DNA of 64,000 nt from Nitrospira defluvii (GTDB taxonomy: Bacteria > Nitrospirota > Nitrospiria > Nitrospirales > Nitrospiraceae). Position numbers and translations under genes: made by a program. Of the stretch, positions 27,733 through 36,593 are shown one piece after another. The stretch is taken from positions 2,503,501 to 2,567,500 of the forward strand of contig FP929003.1 in assembly GCA_000196815.1 (NCBI GenBank), in the 5' to 3' direction. The notes under the pieces were generated by a model. The model searched no databases. It saw only the letters and a program-made list of their open reading frames with translations, and was not told the origin of the DNA. The first letter of the stretch is position 1. Every line of letters begins with the position of its first letter.

Positions 27733-29049
27733 ATGTCGAAGTCGATCGTGAGAGCATTCGTGGCGATCATGTTATGGAGTTGGGGAGTCTGGACCGGGGG
27801 CGCCTTCGGGCAAGCGCTGCTCACCGGCATCCCGTTCGGTGACACGCCCACGCCGGTCTTCTCGGCACAAACGCCAGGACTGGAAGGCCGCTCCTCGTCG
27901 GATCCTTTGTGGACGGACGCCCTGTGGCAAGCCGATCAACAGGGTGTGCGCCGGTTTTTCCCCCAAGACGGATTCCTCCGCGTGCGCGGCTGGGTGGACG
28001 GCGGGTATACGTATAATGCGAGCAACCCGCGCAGCAACTTCAGCGGCCCCTACAACGCCATCGACCGCGACATTCCGGTCCTCAACCAGTTGTACATGAT
28101 TGTCGAGAAACCGCTGACCGCCTCAGGCAGTAATTGGGGCATCGGCGGGCGCTTGGATTTCATGTATGGGTACGATTACTTCCTGACACAGAGCAACGGG
28201 GTCGAGCGGCGCGAGAACGGCGCGCAGCGTTGGAACGCCCAGGGTCAGCACTACGGGCTGGCGATGCCGCAGGCCTATGCTGAAATCGGGAACCAGACCT
28301 TCTCGGTGAAGGTCGGCCACTTCTATACGATCATCGGCTACGAAGGCGTGCCGTCCATCAACAACTTCTTTTACTCCAAATCCTTTGCCTACCAATTCGC
28401 CGGCCCCTTCACCCACTGGGGCGGACTGGCCACCTGGCACCTGAACGACCGCATCACGCTGCAAGGCGGCCTGGTGAACGGCTGGGATTCGCTGGACCGG
28501 ACGAAGGACAGCACCACGGGTCTGGCCAGCATCAAGTACACCGCGCCGGAGAATCTCTGGTCGCTCTCATTCTCCATGGTCACAGGCAACGAACCCAGCG
28601 CCGTGGCCACACAATTTGAAACCCGCACGCGATACAGCCTGATCTTCACGGCACATCCGGCCGAGCGATGGGAATACGTCTTCCACCATCACTATGCCTA
28701 TCAAAACCAGGGCAAGGTCGACGGCGGCACCGCGCGCTGGTACGGCATCGACAACTATCTGTACTATGCGCTCACCGATCAATGGCGGGCCGGTCTGCGC
28801 TTCGAGTGGATGCGCGACGAAGCCGGCACCAGGGTCGGCGGCAACCCGGTGCGCGACAACCCGAACCTCGGGCCGTTTGCCGGGTCCTTCTATTCGCTCA
28901 GCGCCGGCCTCAACTACCGGCCGCACCCCAATGTGTTGATCCGACCGGAAGTGCGCGCCGACTGGTTCGACGGGCAACGCTCGCCGTACAACGACGGCCT
29001 GAACAAGAATCAGGTCCTGGCCGCCATCAACGGCACGCTGCAGTTCTAG
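27733..29049 (+). CDS. Outer-membrane beta-barrel porin (bbp2/OmpL-like)
   Basis: The 438-residue protein has a signal peptide (about 1-26). The rest is rich in aromatic-alternating strands such as 'NWGIGGRLDFMYGYDY' and 'RWEYVFHHHYAYQNQGK'. It ends in Phe (TLQF), the usual C-terminal signal for barrel insertion. 'GGYTYNASNPRSN' and 'GHFYTIIGYEGV' match the putative porin-2 (OmpL-like) family. It probably forms a diffusion channel; the solute is unknown. AGGAGG lies 10 bases before the ATG. The 278-bp upstream gap must hold the promoter. Confidence 0.82.
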   Translation: MSKSIVRAFVAIMLWSWGVWTGGAFGQALLTGIPFGDTPTPVFSAQTPGLEGRSSSDPLWTDALWQADQQGVRRFFPQDGFLRVRGWVDGGYTYNASNPRSNFSGPYNAIDRDIPVLNQLYMIVEKPLTASGSNWGIGGRLDFMYGYDYFLTQSNGVERRENGAQRWNAQGQHYGLAMPQAYAEIGNQTFSVKVGHFYTIIGYEGVPSINNFFYSKSFAYQFAGPFTHWGGLATWHLNDRITLQGGLVNGWDSLDRTKDSTTGLASIKYTAPENLWSLSFSMVTGNEPSAVATQFETRTRYSLIFTAHPAERWEYVFHHHYAYQNQGKVDGGTARWYGIDNYLYYALTDQWRAGLRFEWMRDEAGTRVGGNPVRDNPNLGPFAGSFYSLSAGLNYRPHPNVLIRPEVRADWFDGQRSPYNDGLNKNQVLAAINGTLQF

Positions 29050-29081
29050 CGCGAGGTGGAACGGAGCAGGCGGGTCGGAGA

Positions 29082-29666
29082 TTACCGGCCTGCCTGCCCG
29101 GCAGGCAGCAAGCCCAATGCGATGAATCGCTCCTGAATGACCGACAGGATATGGGACCGAAGTTCGGTCCGGTACGGCGCGAGAGAGGGATCACCGAGAT
29201 ACCGGTCCACCGTGCGAGGCAGCTTCCTCCACCAGGTGCGTGCCGCCTCCCGCGCCTGGTGAGCTCCGGTCTCCCCGCTCGCCAGAATCGCCCTCAATTC
29301 CTTCTCGAAGAATCCGACATGCACCTGTTCGTCTTCGAGGATATCTGCCAGATCCGGCCGCACCGTCGCGAGGAGTGTCGCGAATTCCAGTCCCAGCGCC
29401 TCATACCCGAACAACAACACCGCCAGCATTTCCCACTGCGAGGGCACGGTCGGCAGAGTCGCCGCCCGCTGCGAAGTGGTACCCAGCATCCCTTCGAATT
29501 GCCGCAGGTGATCCTGCTCGTCGGTCTCGTGTCGCTGAAGAAACGTCTGGACGTGGCGGGGCAGATTCTGCGTCTGAGCGGCCCGCACCGCCCAGAGCGC
29601 CATGGCTTCGGCGCGCAAAAACCGTTCGAGCAAGGCCCTTTCACAGGTCTGAGGCAGAACCATCAT
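29082..29666 (-). CDS. Ferritin-like di-iron domain protein
   Basis: The 194-residue all-helical protein has the spacing of a four-helix di-iron site. A Glu lies in 'ERFLRAEAMALWAV', then ETDEQDH, then a Glu in 'YEALGLEFATLL', then EDEQVH. Two ExxH pairs in helices 2 and 4 are what the ferritin-like superfamily uses. The substrate is unknown; relatives include oxidases and rubrerythrin-like proteins. ATG 29666 begins seven bases after the preceding stop codon; a GTG at 29714 would overlap that gene. Confidence 0.65.
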   Translation of the reverse strand: MMVLPQTCERALLERFLRAEAMALWAVRAAQTQNLPRHVQTFLQRHETDEQDHLRQFEGMLGTTSQRAATLPTVPSQWEMLAVLLFGYEALGLEFATLLATVRPDLADILEDEQVHVGFFEKELRAILASGETGAHQAREAARTWWRKLPRTVDRYLGDPSLAPYRTELRSHILSVIQERFIALGLLPAGQAGR

Positions 29667-29673
29667 CGCACCG

Positions 29674-29874
29674 TCAGTCCTCACTCGGGGGAGCAATCGG
29701 CCCGGCCCACTCACCCTTCGTCAGTCCGACTTCCTGCGAGGCTCCATCGGGCCATTGGAAATACCCGACCTCATCCACATAGAGAATCAGCGGATCCATA
29801 TCCTCTCCCAGCCCGCGCCACCAATACCATCCGGCCTTAGCCGGTTTGTCGCTCGTCCATACCAAGCTCGTCAT
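29674..29874 (-). CDS. Small conserved-type hypothetical protein
   Basis: This 66-residue, Trp-rich protein ('WTSDKPAKAGWYWWRG', 'GYFQWPDG', 'GEWAGPI') has GGAGG three bases before the ATG at 29874. It lies directly upstream of the ferritin-like gene, so the two probably share a transcript. The motif 'KPxKxGWYWWR' occurs in many short unannotated or phage-type proteins. The function is unknown. Confidence 0.6.
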   Translation of the reverse strand: MTSLVWTSDKPAKAGWYWWRGLGEDMDPLILYVDEVGYFQWPDGASQEVGLTKGEWAGPIAPPSED

Positions 29875-30010
29875 GATCCTCCCGTGAATCGTGAAGCGTC
29901 TCTCGTCGGGGATAAGCACGTATGGCCGATGGCGTATAGAATATGCCCGGAGGCCAAACACCCTACCAGCTCCGGCGACAGGCAATTCGTCCAAACCCCT
30001 ATCCCATTCG

Positions 30011-30039
30011 CTATAGGCCATGTGCTATAGGCTATAACC
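30011..30039. promoter_or_regulatory. CTATAGGC direct repeats upstream of hrpB
   Basis: CTATAGGC occurs at 30011-30018 and 30025-30032, and a related CTATAACC at 30032-30039. The repeats lie in the divergent gap between the 66-residue gene and hrpB. They may be a promoter or operator, but this is not proven. Confidence 0.3.
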
Positions 30040-30061
30040 TCTTCAGGAGACGCACCCTACC

Positions 30062-32560
30062 ATGGTCCGATTACCAATAGAAGAGGCGATCCCGGCACTG
30101 CGTCAGACCCTGGCAACCGGACGCGCGGCCCTGCTGACGGCGCAACCGGGCGCGGGAAAGACCACGCGTGTCCCGCTGGCTCTGTTGCATGAACCCTGGC
30201 TGGCCGGACAGAAACTGGTGCTGCTGGAACCCAGGCGACTGGCCGCCCGCGCCGCCGCAGCCTACATGGCTGCAATGCTCGGTGAGCCCGTCGGCAAGAC
30301 GGTCGGGTACCGCATCCGCCATGATACCAGGGTCGGGAAGGATACGCGGATCGAAGTCGTCACCGAAGGCATCCTCACAAGGCTGCTGCAGCACGACCCG
30401 TCACTCGCGGGATACGGCCTCGTGATCTTCGACGAATTTCACGAACGCAGCCTGCAGGCGGATCTCGGCTTGGCCTTCGCGAGAGAATCACAAAGGCTGT
30501 TCCGGCCGGACCTCCGTCTGCTTGTCATGTCGGCGACACTCGACTGCGCGGCGGTCACGCGCCTCCTGCAGGACGCGGACACCATTTCCTGCGAGGGTCG
30601 CCTCTTCCCCGTGACCACGCAATATCTCGACCGGCCGATCGAAGGGCATCTTGAACCGGCAGTGGTCAGGAGCATTCGCCAGGCCCTGGCGCGTGACGAG
30701 GGCAGTCTATTGGTGTTTCTCCCCGGCATGGCGGAGATCCGGCGCGTCGAGCGGCAACTTGTCGAGGCCTCCCTCGGCCCGGATACGCTCATCGCCCCGC
30801 TCCATGGAGAACTCCCGCAGCACGAACAGGAACAGGCGATTCTCCCCGCGCCGGCAGGACGGCGAAAAATCGTGCTGGCGACATCGATTGCGGAAACCAG
30901 TTTGACCATCGAAGGTGTGCGGGTCGTCATCGATGCAGGACTGATGCGGGTGCCGCGCTTCGATCCCCGCTCAGGCCTCACCAGGCTCGACACCATTCGT
31001 GTCACCCAGGATGCGGCGGATCAACGACGCGGACGCGCGGGCCGCTTGGAGCCAGGCACCTGTTATCGCCTCTGGACGACGGCCGAGCAGCAAGCACTCC
31101 TCCCTCGCCGCCCTCCGGAAATCCTGGAGGCGGACCTTGCGCCGCTGGCGCTGGATCTCGCGGAATGGGGTGTGATTGAAACACAGGAACTTGCCTGGCT
31201 CGATCCACCGCCGGCAGGCGCCATCTCCCAAGCCCGTGAGCTTCTGCGACAGCTCGGAGCGCTCGATGCGCAAGGAGCCCTCACCGCACACGGCCGCAGG
31301 CTCGCCCACGTCACCGTTCATCCACGCCTGGCCCACATGATGGTCACCGCTGTGCCGGTCGGCCTGGGTGCCTACGCCTGCGACCTGGCGGCGCTGCTGA
31401 GCGAACGGGACATTCTGCAGGGGGGACCGGGCTGGAGACATGCCGATCTCCGCATCAGGGTTGAAGCCTTGCGTGGCAACCGCGAGCATCTCGCAGGAGC
31501 GACCGTCAACCGGGCTGGTGGTGAACGCGTCCGGCGGGCATCGGAGCAGTGGCGGCGACAACTCCAACTGGGCGCACCATCCGGCGACGGCACCGAGCAC
31601 ACCGGTACACTACTCGCCTTCGCCTACCCCGACCGCATTGCGCAACGGATTGCAGGCAGCGAGGGTCGTTATCGTTTGGCCAACGGACGAGGCGCGGCAT
31701 TTCACACCGTAGAGGGGCTCTCTCAAGAAGAGTATCTGGTCGTGGCGCAACTCGACGGCACCGGTGACTGGGCGCGTGTTCTCCTGGCCGCGCCGGTGGG
31801 ATTGGCGGATCTGCAACACCATTGCGCCGGGCAGATCCAAGCCGTCGATCTATTGGAATGGGATGACCGGTCGGAATCCGTCCGCGCCAGACGGCAGCGC
31901 CGGTTGGGGCAACTCATCCTCGATGATCGGGCCACCCACGACCCGGACCCGACTCAAGTCGCCGCCGCCTTGCTTTTCGGAATCCGGCGGACGGGACTCA
32001 GCTGTCTGCCCTGGACCAAAGAACTGCAGCAGTGGCGCGCACGCGTCGGGTTTCTCCATCGCATCGACCCCACCTGGCCGGACCTGTCGGACGACGCGCT
32101 CACAAACCATCTCGACGCGTGGTTGGGGCCATTCGTCAGCGGCCTCACAAGCCTGGCGCAGGTCTGCCGCCTCGACCTTCAGTCGCCGCTTGAAAGTCTG
32201 CTGACATGGCAGCAGCGGCAGGAGCTTCCCAAGCTCGTGCCCACACACCTCACCGTGCCCAGTGGTTCCCATGTGAGGCTGGATTACGACCAGAACGAGA
32301 CGCCGGTGTTGGCCGTGCGCTTACAGGAAATGTTCGGCTGTCAGGACACGCCGCGCATCGCAGGTGGCAGGGTGCCGGTGATGGTGCATCTGCTCTCGCC
32401 GGCGGGACGGCCTGTGCAGGTCACGAAAGACCTGGCCAGCTTCTGGCGCTCGGCTTATCAAGAGGTGAAGAAGGAACTGCGTGGCCGGTATCCACGCCAC
32501 CACTGGCCCGATGACCCGCTCACCGCAACCCCGACGAACCGCACGAAACGACGAACGTAG
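30062..32560 (+). CDS. hrpB: ATP-dependent helicase HrpB (DEAH/DExH type)
   Basis: The 832-residue protein has all helicase motifs: Walker A 'PGAGKTT' with Lys33, DEFH at 124-127, SATLD, 'TSIAETSLTIEGV' and QRRGRAGR. The HA2/OB region and the HrpB-specific C-terminal domain follow ('LHPAPE'-like 'MVHLLSPAGRPVQVTKDLASFW'). HrpB is a putative RNA helicase whose substrate is not firmly known; in E. coli the related HrpA acts on stalled ribosomes. The gene is complete, with normal length. Confidence 0.94.
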   Translation: MVRLPIEEAIPALRQTLATGRAALLTAQPGAGKTTRVPLALLHEPWLAGQKLVLLEPRRLAARAAAAYMAAMLGEPVGKTVGYRIRHDTRVGKDTRIEVVTEGILTRLLQHDPSLAGYGLVIFDEFHERSLQADLGLAFARESQRLFRPDLRLLVMSATLDCAAVTRLLQDADTISCEGRLFPVTTQYLDRPIEGHLEPAVVRSIRQALARDEGSLLVFLPGMAEIRRVERQLVEASLGPDTLIAPLHGELPQHEQEQAILPAPAGRRKIVLATSIAETSLTIEGVRVVIDAGLMRVPRFDPRSGLTRLDTIRVTQDAADQRRGRAGRLEPGTCYRLWTTAEQQALLPRRPPEILEADLAPLALDLAEWGVIETQELAWLDPPPAGAISQARELLRQLGALDAQGALTAHGRRLAHVTVHPRLAHMMVTAVPVGLGAYACDLAALLSERDILQGGPGWRHADLRIRVEALRGNREHLAGATVNRAGGERVRRASEQWRRQLQLGAPSGDGTEHTGTLLAFAYPDRIAQRIAGSEGRYRLANGRGAAFHTVEGLSQEEYLVVAQLDGTGDWARVLLAAPVGLADLQHHCAGQIQAVDLLEWDDRSESVRARRQRRLGQLILDDRATHDPDPTQVAAALLFGIRRTGLSCLPWTKELQQWRARVGFLHRIDPTWPDLSDDALTNHLDAWLGPFVSGLTSLAQVCRLDLQSPLESLLTWQQRQELPKLVPTHLTVPSGSHVRLDYDQNETPVLAVRLQEMFGCQDTPRIAGGRVPVMVHLLSPAGRPVQVTKDLASFWRSAYQEVKKELRGRYPRHHWPDDPLTATPTNRTKRRT

Positions 32561-32662
32561 AAACAAGTCCAGCCAGGGGGGTCCGACCGGCGCTTGCTAA
32601 TCTGCGACAATTGCAGCATTCTACGCGCAACCTGCTCCCTGCTTGCGACCGACGAGATGCCG

Positions 32663-33211
32663 ATGAACCATTTTGCGATCATCACCGCCTTCGGACAAGA
32701 CCGTCCCGGTATCGTCGCCCTGATGGCCGATAGCCTGTACCAGCTCGGCTGTAATATCGAAGACACCTGCATGACCCGCCTACGCGGCGAATTCACCATG
32801 ATGCTCATGGTGCGCCTTCCAGAGAGCATGGCCGCCGAGGATCTTGCCCGACGCCTCATCCCGTATACGACTCCGTTGGACCTGGCCGTCTTATGCAGAG
32901 CGATGCCGGACCTGGCGGCCACCAGACAGACGGCGCTGGAGATACCGACGTTCATCTTGTCGGTCTACGGGGCCGACCATCCGGGGATCGTGGCGCAGGT
33001 GGCCCGCACCGTCGCCCGGCACCAGGGAAACATCACCGACATGAACACGCGCGTGGTCGGATCGGGAGATCGTCCCATCTATGTCATGGTCCTGGAGGTT
33101 CAATTGCCGGAGGCTCAGCAAGCCGACCAGCTCAGACAGGCCCTGGAAGAATTGAAGCCGCTGCTGGGTGTTGACTTGACCTTCCGTCTGCTCGAAAGTG
33201 TCACCTTCTGA
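32663..33211 (+). CDS. GcvR-like protein with two ACT domains
   Basis: The 182-residue protein consists of two ACT domains: about 1-85 ('FAIITAFGQDRPGIVALMAD') and 95-180 ('FILSVYGADHPGIVAQVART'). Both carry the 'DRPGI/DHPGI' ligand turn. This is the GcvR architecture, a regulator of glycine cleavage in enterobacteria, but many such proteins have unknown partners. Three in-frame ATGs are possible; I chose 32663, which has a GAG six bases upstream. It is immediately followed by def. Confidence 0.75.
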   Translation: MNHFAIITAFGQDRPGIVALMADSLYQLGCNIEDTCMTRLRGEFTMMLMVRLPESMAAEDLARRLIPYTTPLDLAVLCRAMPDLAATRQTALEIPTFILSVYGADHPGIVAQVARTVARHQGNITDMNTRVVGSGDRPIYVMVLEVQLPEAQQADQLRQALEELKPLLGVDLTFRLLESVTF

Positions 33212-33213
33212 TC

Positions 33214-33705
33214 GTGGCTATCCGTCCGATTCTGCAGTATCCCCATCAGGCACTCAAATCCACGAACGCCGCCGTCGCCCCCTCCGATCCGGCCGTGCAA
33301 GCGGTGGTTCAAGATATGCTGGATACGCTCGCCGCGTCACCCGGCGTCGCACTGGCCGCGCCTCAGATCGGGCATGCCGTGCAAGTGATCGTCGTGGATG
33401 TGTCGCGCAAGAAAGGCGAGAGGGGCCATGGATTGGTCGTGCTGTTGAACCCGGTCATTCTCTCGCTGGAAGGGAAAAAAAGCGTGCGGGAAGGCTGCCT
33501 GAGCGTGCCGGACTATACGGGAAATGTGCTGCGCTACGAAGAGGCGCTGGTGGAGGGGCTGACACCCGAGGGCCGGGTCGTCACGGTGAGTGCCTCAGGA
33601 TTCGGGGCGCTCGCCTTTCAGCATGAAGTGGACCATCTGAACGGCATGCTCTTCCTCGACCGCATTGAGTCGCTCAGCACCGATCTCTTCAGACGAAAAA
33701 AATAA
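33214..33705 (+). CDS. def: Peptide deformylase
   Basis: The 163-residue metalloenzyme removes the N-formyl group from new proteins. All three motifs are present: 'GVALAAPQIG' (motif I), EGCLS with Cys95 (motif II), and 'HEVDH' with His137 and His141 (motif III). The start is GTG at 33214, three bases after the ACT-gene stop, so translation is probably coupled. The family usually has Gly at the Val of 'GVALAAPQ'; substitutions there are common in some subtypes. Confidence 0.95.
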   Translation: MAIRPILQYPHQALKSTNAAVAPSDPAVQAVVQDMLDTLAASPGVALAAPQIGHAVQVIVVDVSRKKGERGHGLVVLLNPVILSLEGKKSVREGCLSVPDYTGNVLRYEEALVEGLTPEGRVVTVSASGFGALAFQHEVDHLNGMLFLDRIESLSTDLFRRKK

Positions 33706-33722
33706 CGCCCGACACCGACGAA

Positions 33723-34190
33723 TCATTTTCTCGGTCGCCATCCCTTGAGGCGTGCCGCAATGGCTTCATGTTGTTCGACGGTGAGCATCGCCGCCAACGC
33801 ATCACGGCGGAGTCTGGCGCGGCTGCTGTCCTGACGACTCGCGAGGGAATACCAGAAGAACGCCTCCAGCACATCCTGCGTCACCCCCTGCCCCTGCTCA
33901 TACAACATGCCCATGTCCCGTTGCGCCAAGACGTGCCCCTGGTCGGCCGCCAGCTGCAACCACCGCACCGCCTCGGCCTCATCGGTTTCCCCGAGACTGC
34001 CCGTGAGCAAGGCCTGCCCTAACATCCATTGCGCATTCGCATCGCCCTGGCCGGCAAGCGCCTGCAGCTGATGCCGGGAGGAAGGGTCGGCAAAGGCCGA
34101 CGAGAACGGACAGGACAACAGCACCATCATCGCCGCCAACAGCCATCGCCATCCGAATCGATTCGTGACCAACGCACCCCGTCCGCTCAA
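33723..34190 (-). CDS. Secreted Sel1-repeat (TPR-like) protein
   Basis: The 155-residue protein has a signal peptide ending near 'SSAFA-DP'. Two Sel1-like repeats follow: 'ANAQWMLGQALLTG...AVRWLQLAADQG' and 'AQRDMGMLYEQGQGVTQDVLEAFFWYSLAS'. Such repeats mediate protein contacts in the periplasm. The start is uncertain: the TTG at 34190 has AGGGG six bases before it, and a second TTG at 34172 is possible. Reading further upstream would overlap the oxidase gene. Confidence 0.65.
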   Translation of the reverse strand: MSGRGALVTNRFGWRWLLAAMMVLLSCPFSSAFADPSSRHQLQALAGQGDANAQWMLGQALLTGSLGETDEAEAVRWLQLAADQGHVLAQRDMGMLYEQGQGVTQDVLEAFFWYSLASRQDSSRARLRRDALAAMLTVEQHEAIAARLKGWRPRK

Positions 34191-34215
34191 GACCGTCCCC
34201 TGTCTGCGACTCCAC

Positions 34216-35478
34216 TCAATGGTCGGCCAACAACGCCGCGGCGGCTTGTCGACCGGACAGTAGTGCCCCATCCAACGTCCCGGTCTCGCAATAGTCACCG
34301 CATTGATACAACCCCGGCCTCACACGCGGCGATACGTTCGATGCCTGCGCCGTGAGGACCTCAATTGGGGTCAACGCGCGCTTGATGTGATCGGTCCGCA
34401 GGTGTCGCCAGGCATGCACCTCCTCACCGAACCACTCGCGCAATTGCCGGCGCACCGCTTGCTGGACATCACCGTCGACGCGCGATCGGTGCCCCGACAA
34501 GCTGACAGAAACCAGCGCCCGTCCAGAGGGCGCATACCCGGAGGCAACCTCGCTCAAGACGCAGGCGGTGCCGACCGGCCCCTGACCTTCTCCGTTCAAC
34601 ATCAACCAGGGTCCACGCATCGGTGGAGCGGGTGCGTCGAAATACAGGCAGATCGCATCGCGGCCGGGCGCGGCCGGCCGGCTCTCGCCTCGTAATGCGG
34701 CAGCGGTGGCATCATCCGTGGCCAGGACCAACGCATCGGCAGCAAGTCGTTCACCGGATGCCAGCACCACCGTGCTGTCGTCCACGTGACTGACCGTTGC
34801 GCTCAACCGGATCGATTCGGCGGGAAGCGTCGCGGCCAGCTGGCTCGCAATCGCGCCCATACCCTGTTGTGGCAACGCAATGTCGCCACAAGAGAACGCC
34901 GCCCAGACCAATTCAAACAGCCGACAAGGCGTGGACAACGCCTCATCCAGAAACACGCCACTCAGAAAAGGCTGGAAAAAGCGTTGTTGCATGGCGGGAG
35001 AAAACCCATAGGCCTGCAAGGCCTCCAGCGTGGTGCGCTCGCCTCCGCCCGCCTGCCCGCAAAGCCGTCGGCGCAATGCATCCCGGCGGAGCCGGAGTAC
35101 CTTCAGCTTGTCACTGAACGAGCCGATCGGACTCGTCATCGTGGAGGGGAGATCCTGCGGCCGTCTGAACGGATCGCTGATCCGATGAAAACCCCCGGCA
35201 TACCGCACCATCGCGCCGGGGTGAAACGGGTGGAGTTGAAGGGCCGGATAGTCCAGCATTCTCCGGGCTTCGGGGTACCCGGTCAGAAACACCTGAAACC
35301 CTCGGTCGAGTTGGAATCCCTCTACCCGATCGGTCCTCACTCGCCCACCCACAGCATCGGATGCGTCAAGAAGGGTACAGGCAAGTCCGGCCTGCGACAG
35401 ATGCCGCGCACAAGCCAAGCCGGCAAGACCGGCGCCGATGATGATAACACGAGGCGTAGCAGACATGATGGGCGGCAT
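34216..35478 (-). CDS. FAD-dependent amine oxidase / desaturase-type oxidoreductase
   Basis: The 420-residue flavoprotein starts with the dinucleotide fold 'VIIIGAGLAGLACARHLSQAG', split here by its GxGxxG core, then the 'GGRVRTD' FAD motif. The C-terminal 'GLYQCGDYCETGTLDGALLSGRQAA' region closes the FAD site (GD at the ribityl contact). It belongs to the amine-oxidase/phytoene-desaturase/protoporphyrinogen-oxidase superfamily. The substrate is unknown; carotenoid or plant-type SOUL-associated homologues are possible. The start could also be the ATG four codons later. No clear ribosome site is seen for either. Confidence 0.8.
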   Translation of the reverse strand: MPPIMSATPRVIIIGAGLAGLACARHLSQAGLACTLLDASDAVGGRVRTDRVEGFQLDRGFQVFLTGYPEARRMLDYPALQLHPFHPGAMVRYAGGFHRISDPFRRPQDLPSTMTSPIGSFSDKLKVLRLRRDALRRRLCGQAGGGERTTLEALQAYGFSPAMQQRFFQPFLSGVFLDEALSTPCRLFELVWAAFSCGDIALPQQGMGAIASQLAATLPAESIRLSATVSHVDDSTVVLASGERLAADALVLATDDATAAALRGESRPAAPGRDAICLYFDAPAPPMRGPWLMLNGEGQGPVGTACVLSEVASGYAPSGRALVSVSLSGHRSRVDGDVQQAVRRQLREWFGEEVHAWRHLRTDHIKRALTPIEVLTAQASNVSPRVRPGLYQCGDYCETGTLDGALLSGRQAAAALLADH

Positions 35479-35531
35479 TCTAAACGCAGGCGGGGCCAGA
35501 CTCTAGCCGAGTCGTCATGATTCCCATCCTG

Positions 35532-35924
35532 CTAGACGTTCTTGCAGGCAATTTTCAACTCCGCCTCGCCGTCACTCCCGGGTGTCACCCGCGACCATTC
35601 CCTGGTTCCTTTCCCGGACTGCAACGGACGACCCTTGCCCATCTGTGTCGCGTAGTACTTGGTCTGCAGCGGACGGCTCTTGTGGGCAAGACAATCGATC
35701 TGCTTCTTGATGCGCACGGAGCGATACGTCCCCTGCGGAATCTGCCGATCCACTTTGAAGTCCTTCAGGGTCCAGAGCGTCACGGTCTTGCCCGTCGGAC
35801 CGACCGTGGCCACGTCCACGTATCCGTCATATTTGTGCGTACCTCCGACCAGAATCCATTCCGCCCACGCCGCGTTGCAAAAGAGTAGCGTTGAGAACAT
35901 CACCGGCACCATGTATTTCAGCAT
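35532..35924 (-). CDS. Secreted surface-adhesin-E-like protein
   Basis: The 130-residue protein has a signal peptide (about 1-21, cut after 'NAAWA'). The body 'WILVGGTHKYDGYVDVATVG', 'TLWTLKDFKVDR' and 'IKKQIDCLAHKSRPLQ' matches the Adhesin_E-like domain, with two Cys that may bridge (Cys in 'IDCL' and 'IACK'). In Haemophilus the named member binds host proteins; here a generic envelope role is likelier. GGGG lies just before the ATG at 35924. Confidence 0.7.
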   Translation of the reverse strand: MLKYMVPVMFSTLLFCNAAWAEWILVGGTHKYDGYVDVATVGPTGKTVTLWTLKDFKVDRQIPQGTYRSVRIKKQIDCLAHKSRPLQTKYYATQMGKGRPLQSGKGTREWSRVTPGSDGEAELKIACKNV

Positions 35925-35982
35925 GTTTGCCCCATCACCAGCGTTCACTATTCACGTGTCAGAACATTCCGGCCATCGTTGG

Positions 35983-36396
35983 CTAATAGCCTCGCCCGCT
36001 GCTCCCGCCTCGGTCCATGCGATCAAAGGGAAGCGCGTCATACCGTTTCTTCACATCCGGGTGCTGAGAGAGATACCCTTTGACGGCGGCTTCATCGGCC
36101 AATACGTCTTTGAGCCGCTCGCGATAGCTCTCAACCGTCAGATCGTATTTGGCCAGGAGCGGCTCGAGCTTGGCATTGATCTCGGCCCTCATTTCCTCCA
36201 TCCGCTCGGGCGACGGACGCTGTCCCTCTCCATAGCGGTCCCAGCCCTGAAAGTAACTGGTCATCAGCTCGCCGACCTCGACCCGCGCATTCACACACTT
36301 CTCCACCTCCGCCGGCTCAGCAGCCCAGCCGGTTCCCCCGCACAGGACCAGCGCCGACAGGATGCCGCTCATCAGACGCGCCGGATTGATCACCAT
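35983..36396 (-). CDS. Secreted protein, paralogue 1 of the GRGY pair
   Basis: The 137-residue protein has a signal peptide ending 'GWAAEPAE'. A helical domain follows with 'VEKCVNARVEVGELMTSYF', 'QRPSPERMEEM' and 'VKGYLSQHPDVKKRYDALPFDRM', then a flexible 'GGSSGRGY' end. It is clearly homologous over its full length to the product at 38696-39115. No known family was recognised. The conserved C-terminal GRGY may be a recognition tail, which is inference. Confidence 0.7.
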   Translation of the reverse strand: MVINPARLMSGILSALVLCGGTGWAAEPAEVEKCVNARVEVGELMTSYFQGWDRYGEGQRPSPERMEEMRAEINAKLEPLLAKYDLTVESYRERLKDVLADEAAVKGYLSQHPDVKKRYDALPFDRMDRGGSSGRGY

Positions 36397-36593
36397 GGTG
36401 TCCTCTCAGAGAATGGTCCCTCGTTCGCTGCAAAGCCGCAGCCATCATACCACCAGAGGGAGGCGACATACATCCAACTGACCCCCGCCGTACATGACAC
36501 CGCAGCTGCAATCGATCGACTTCTCTTTCCGCCCTCGGCAGTGTAGAGTCACAGCATGCTCCCACACTGCGACCACTCCCACTCGGAAACCCG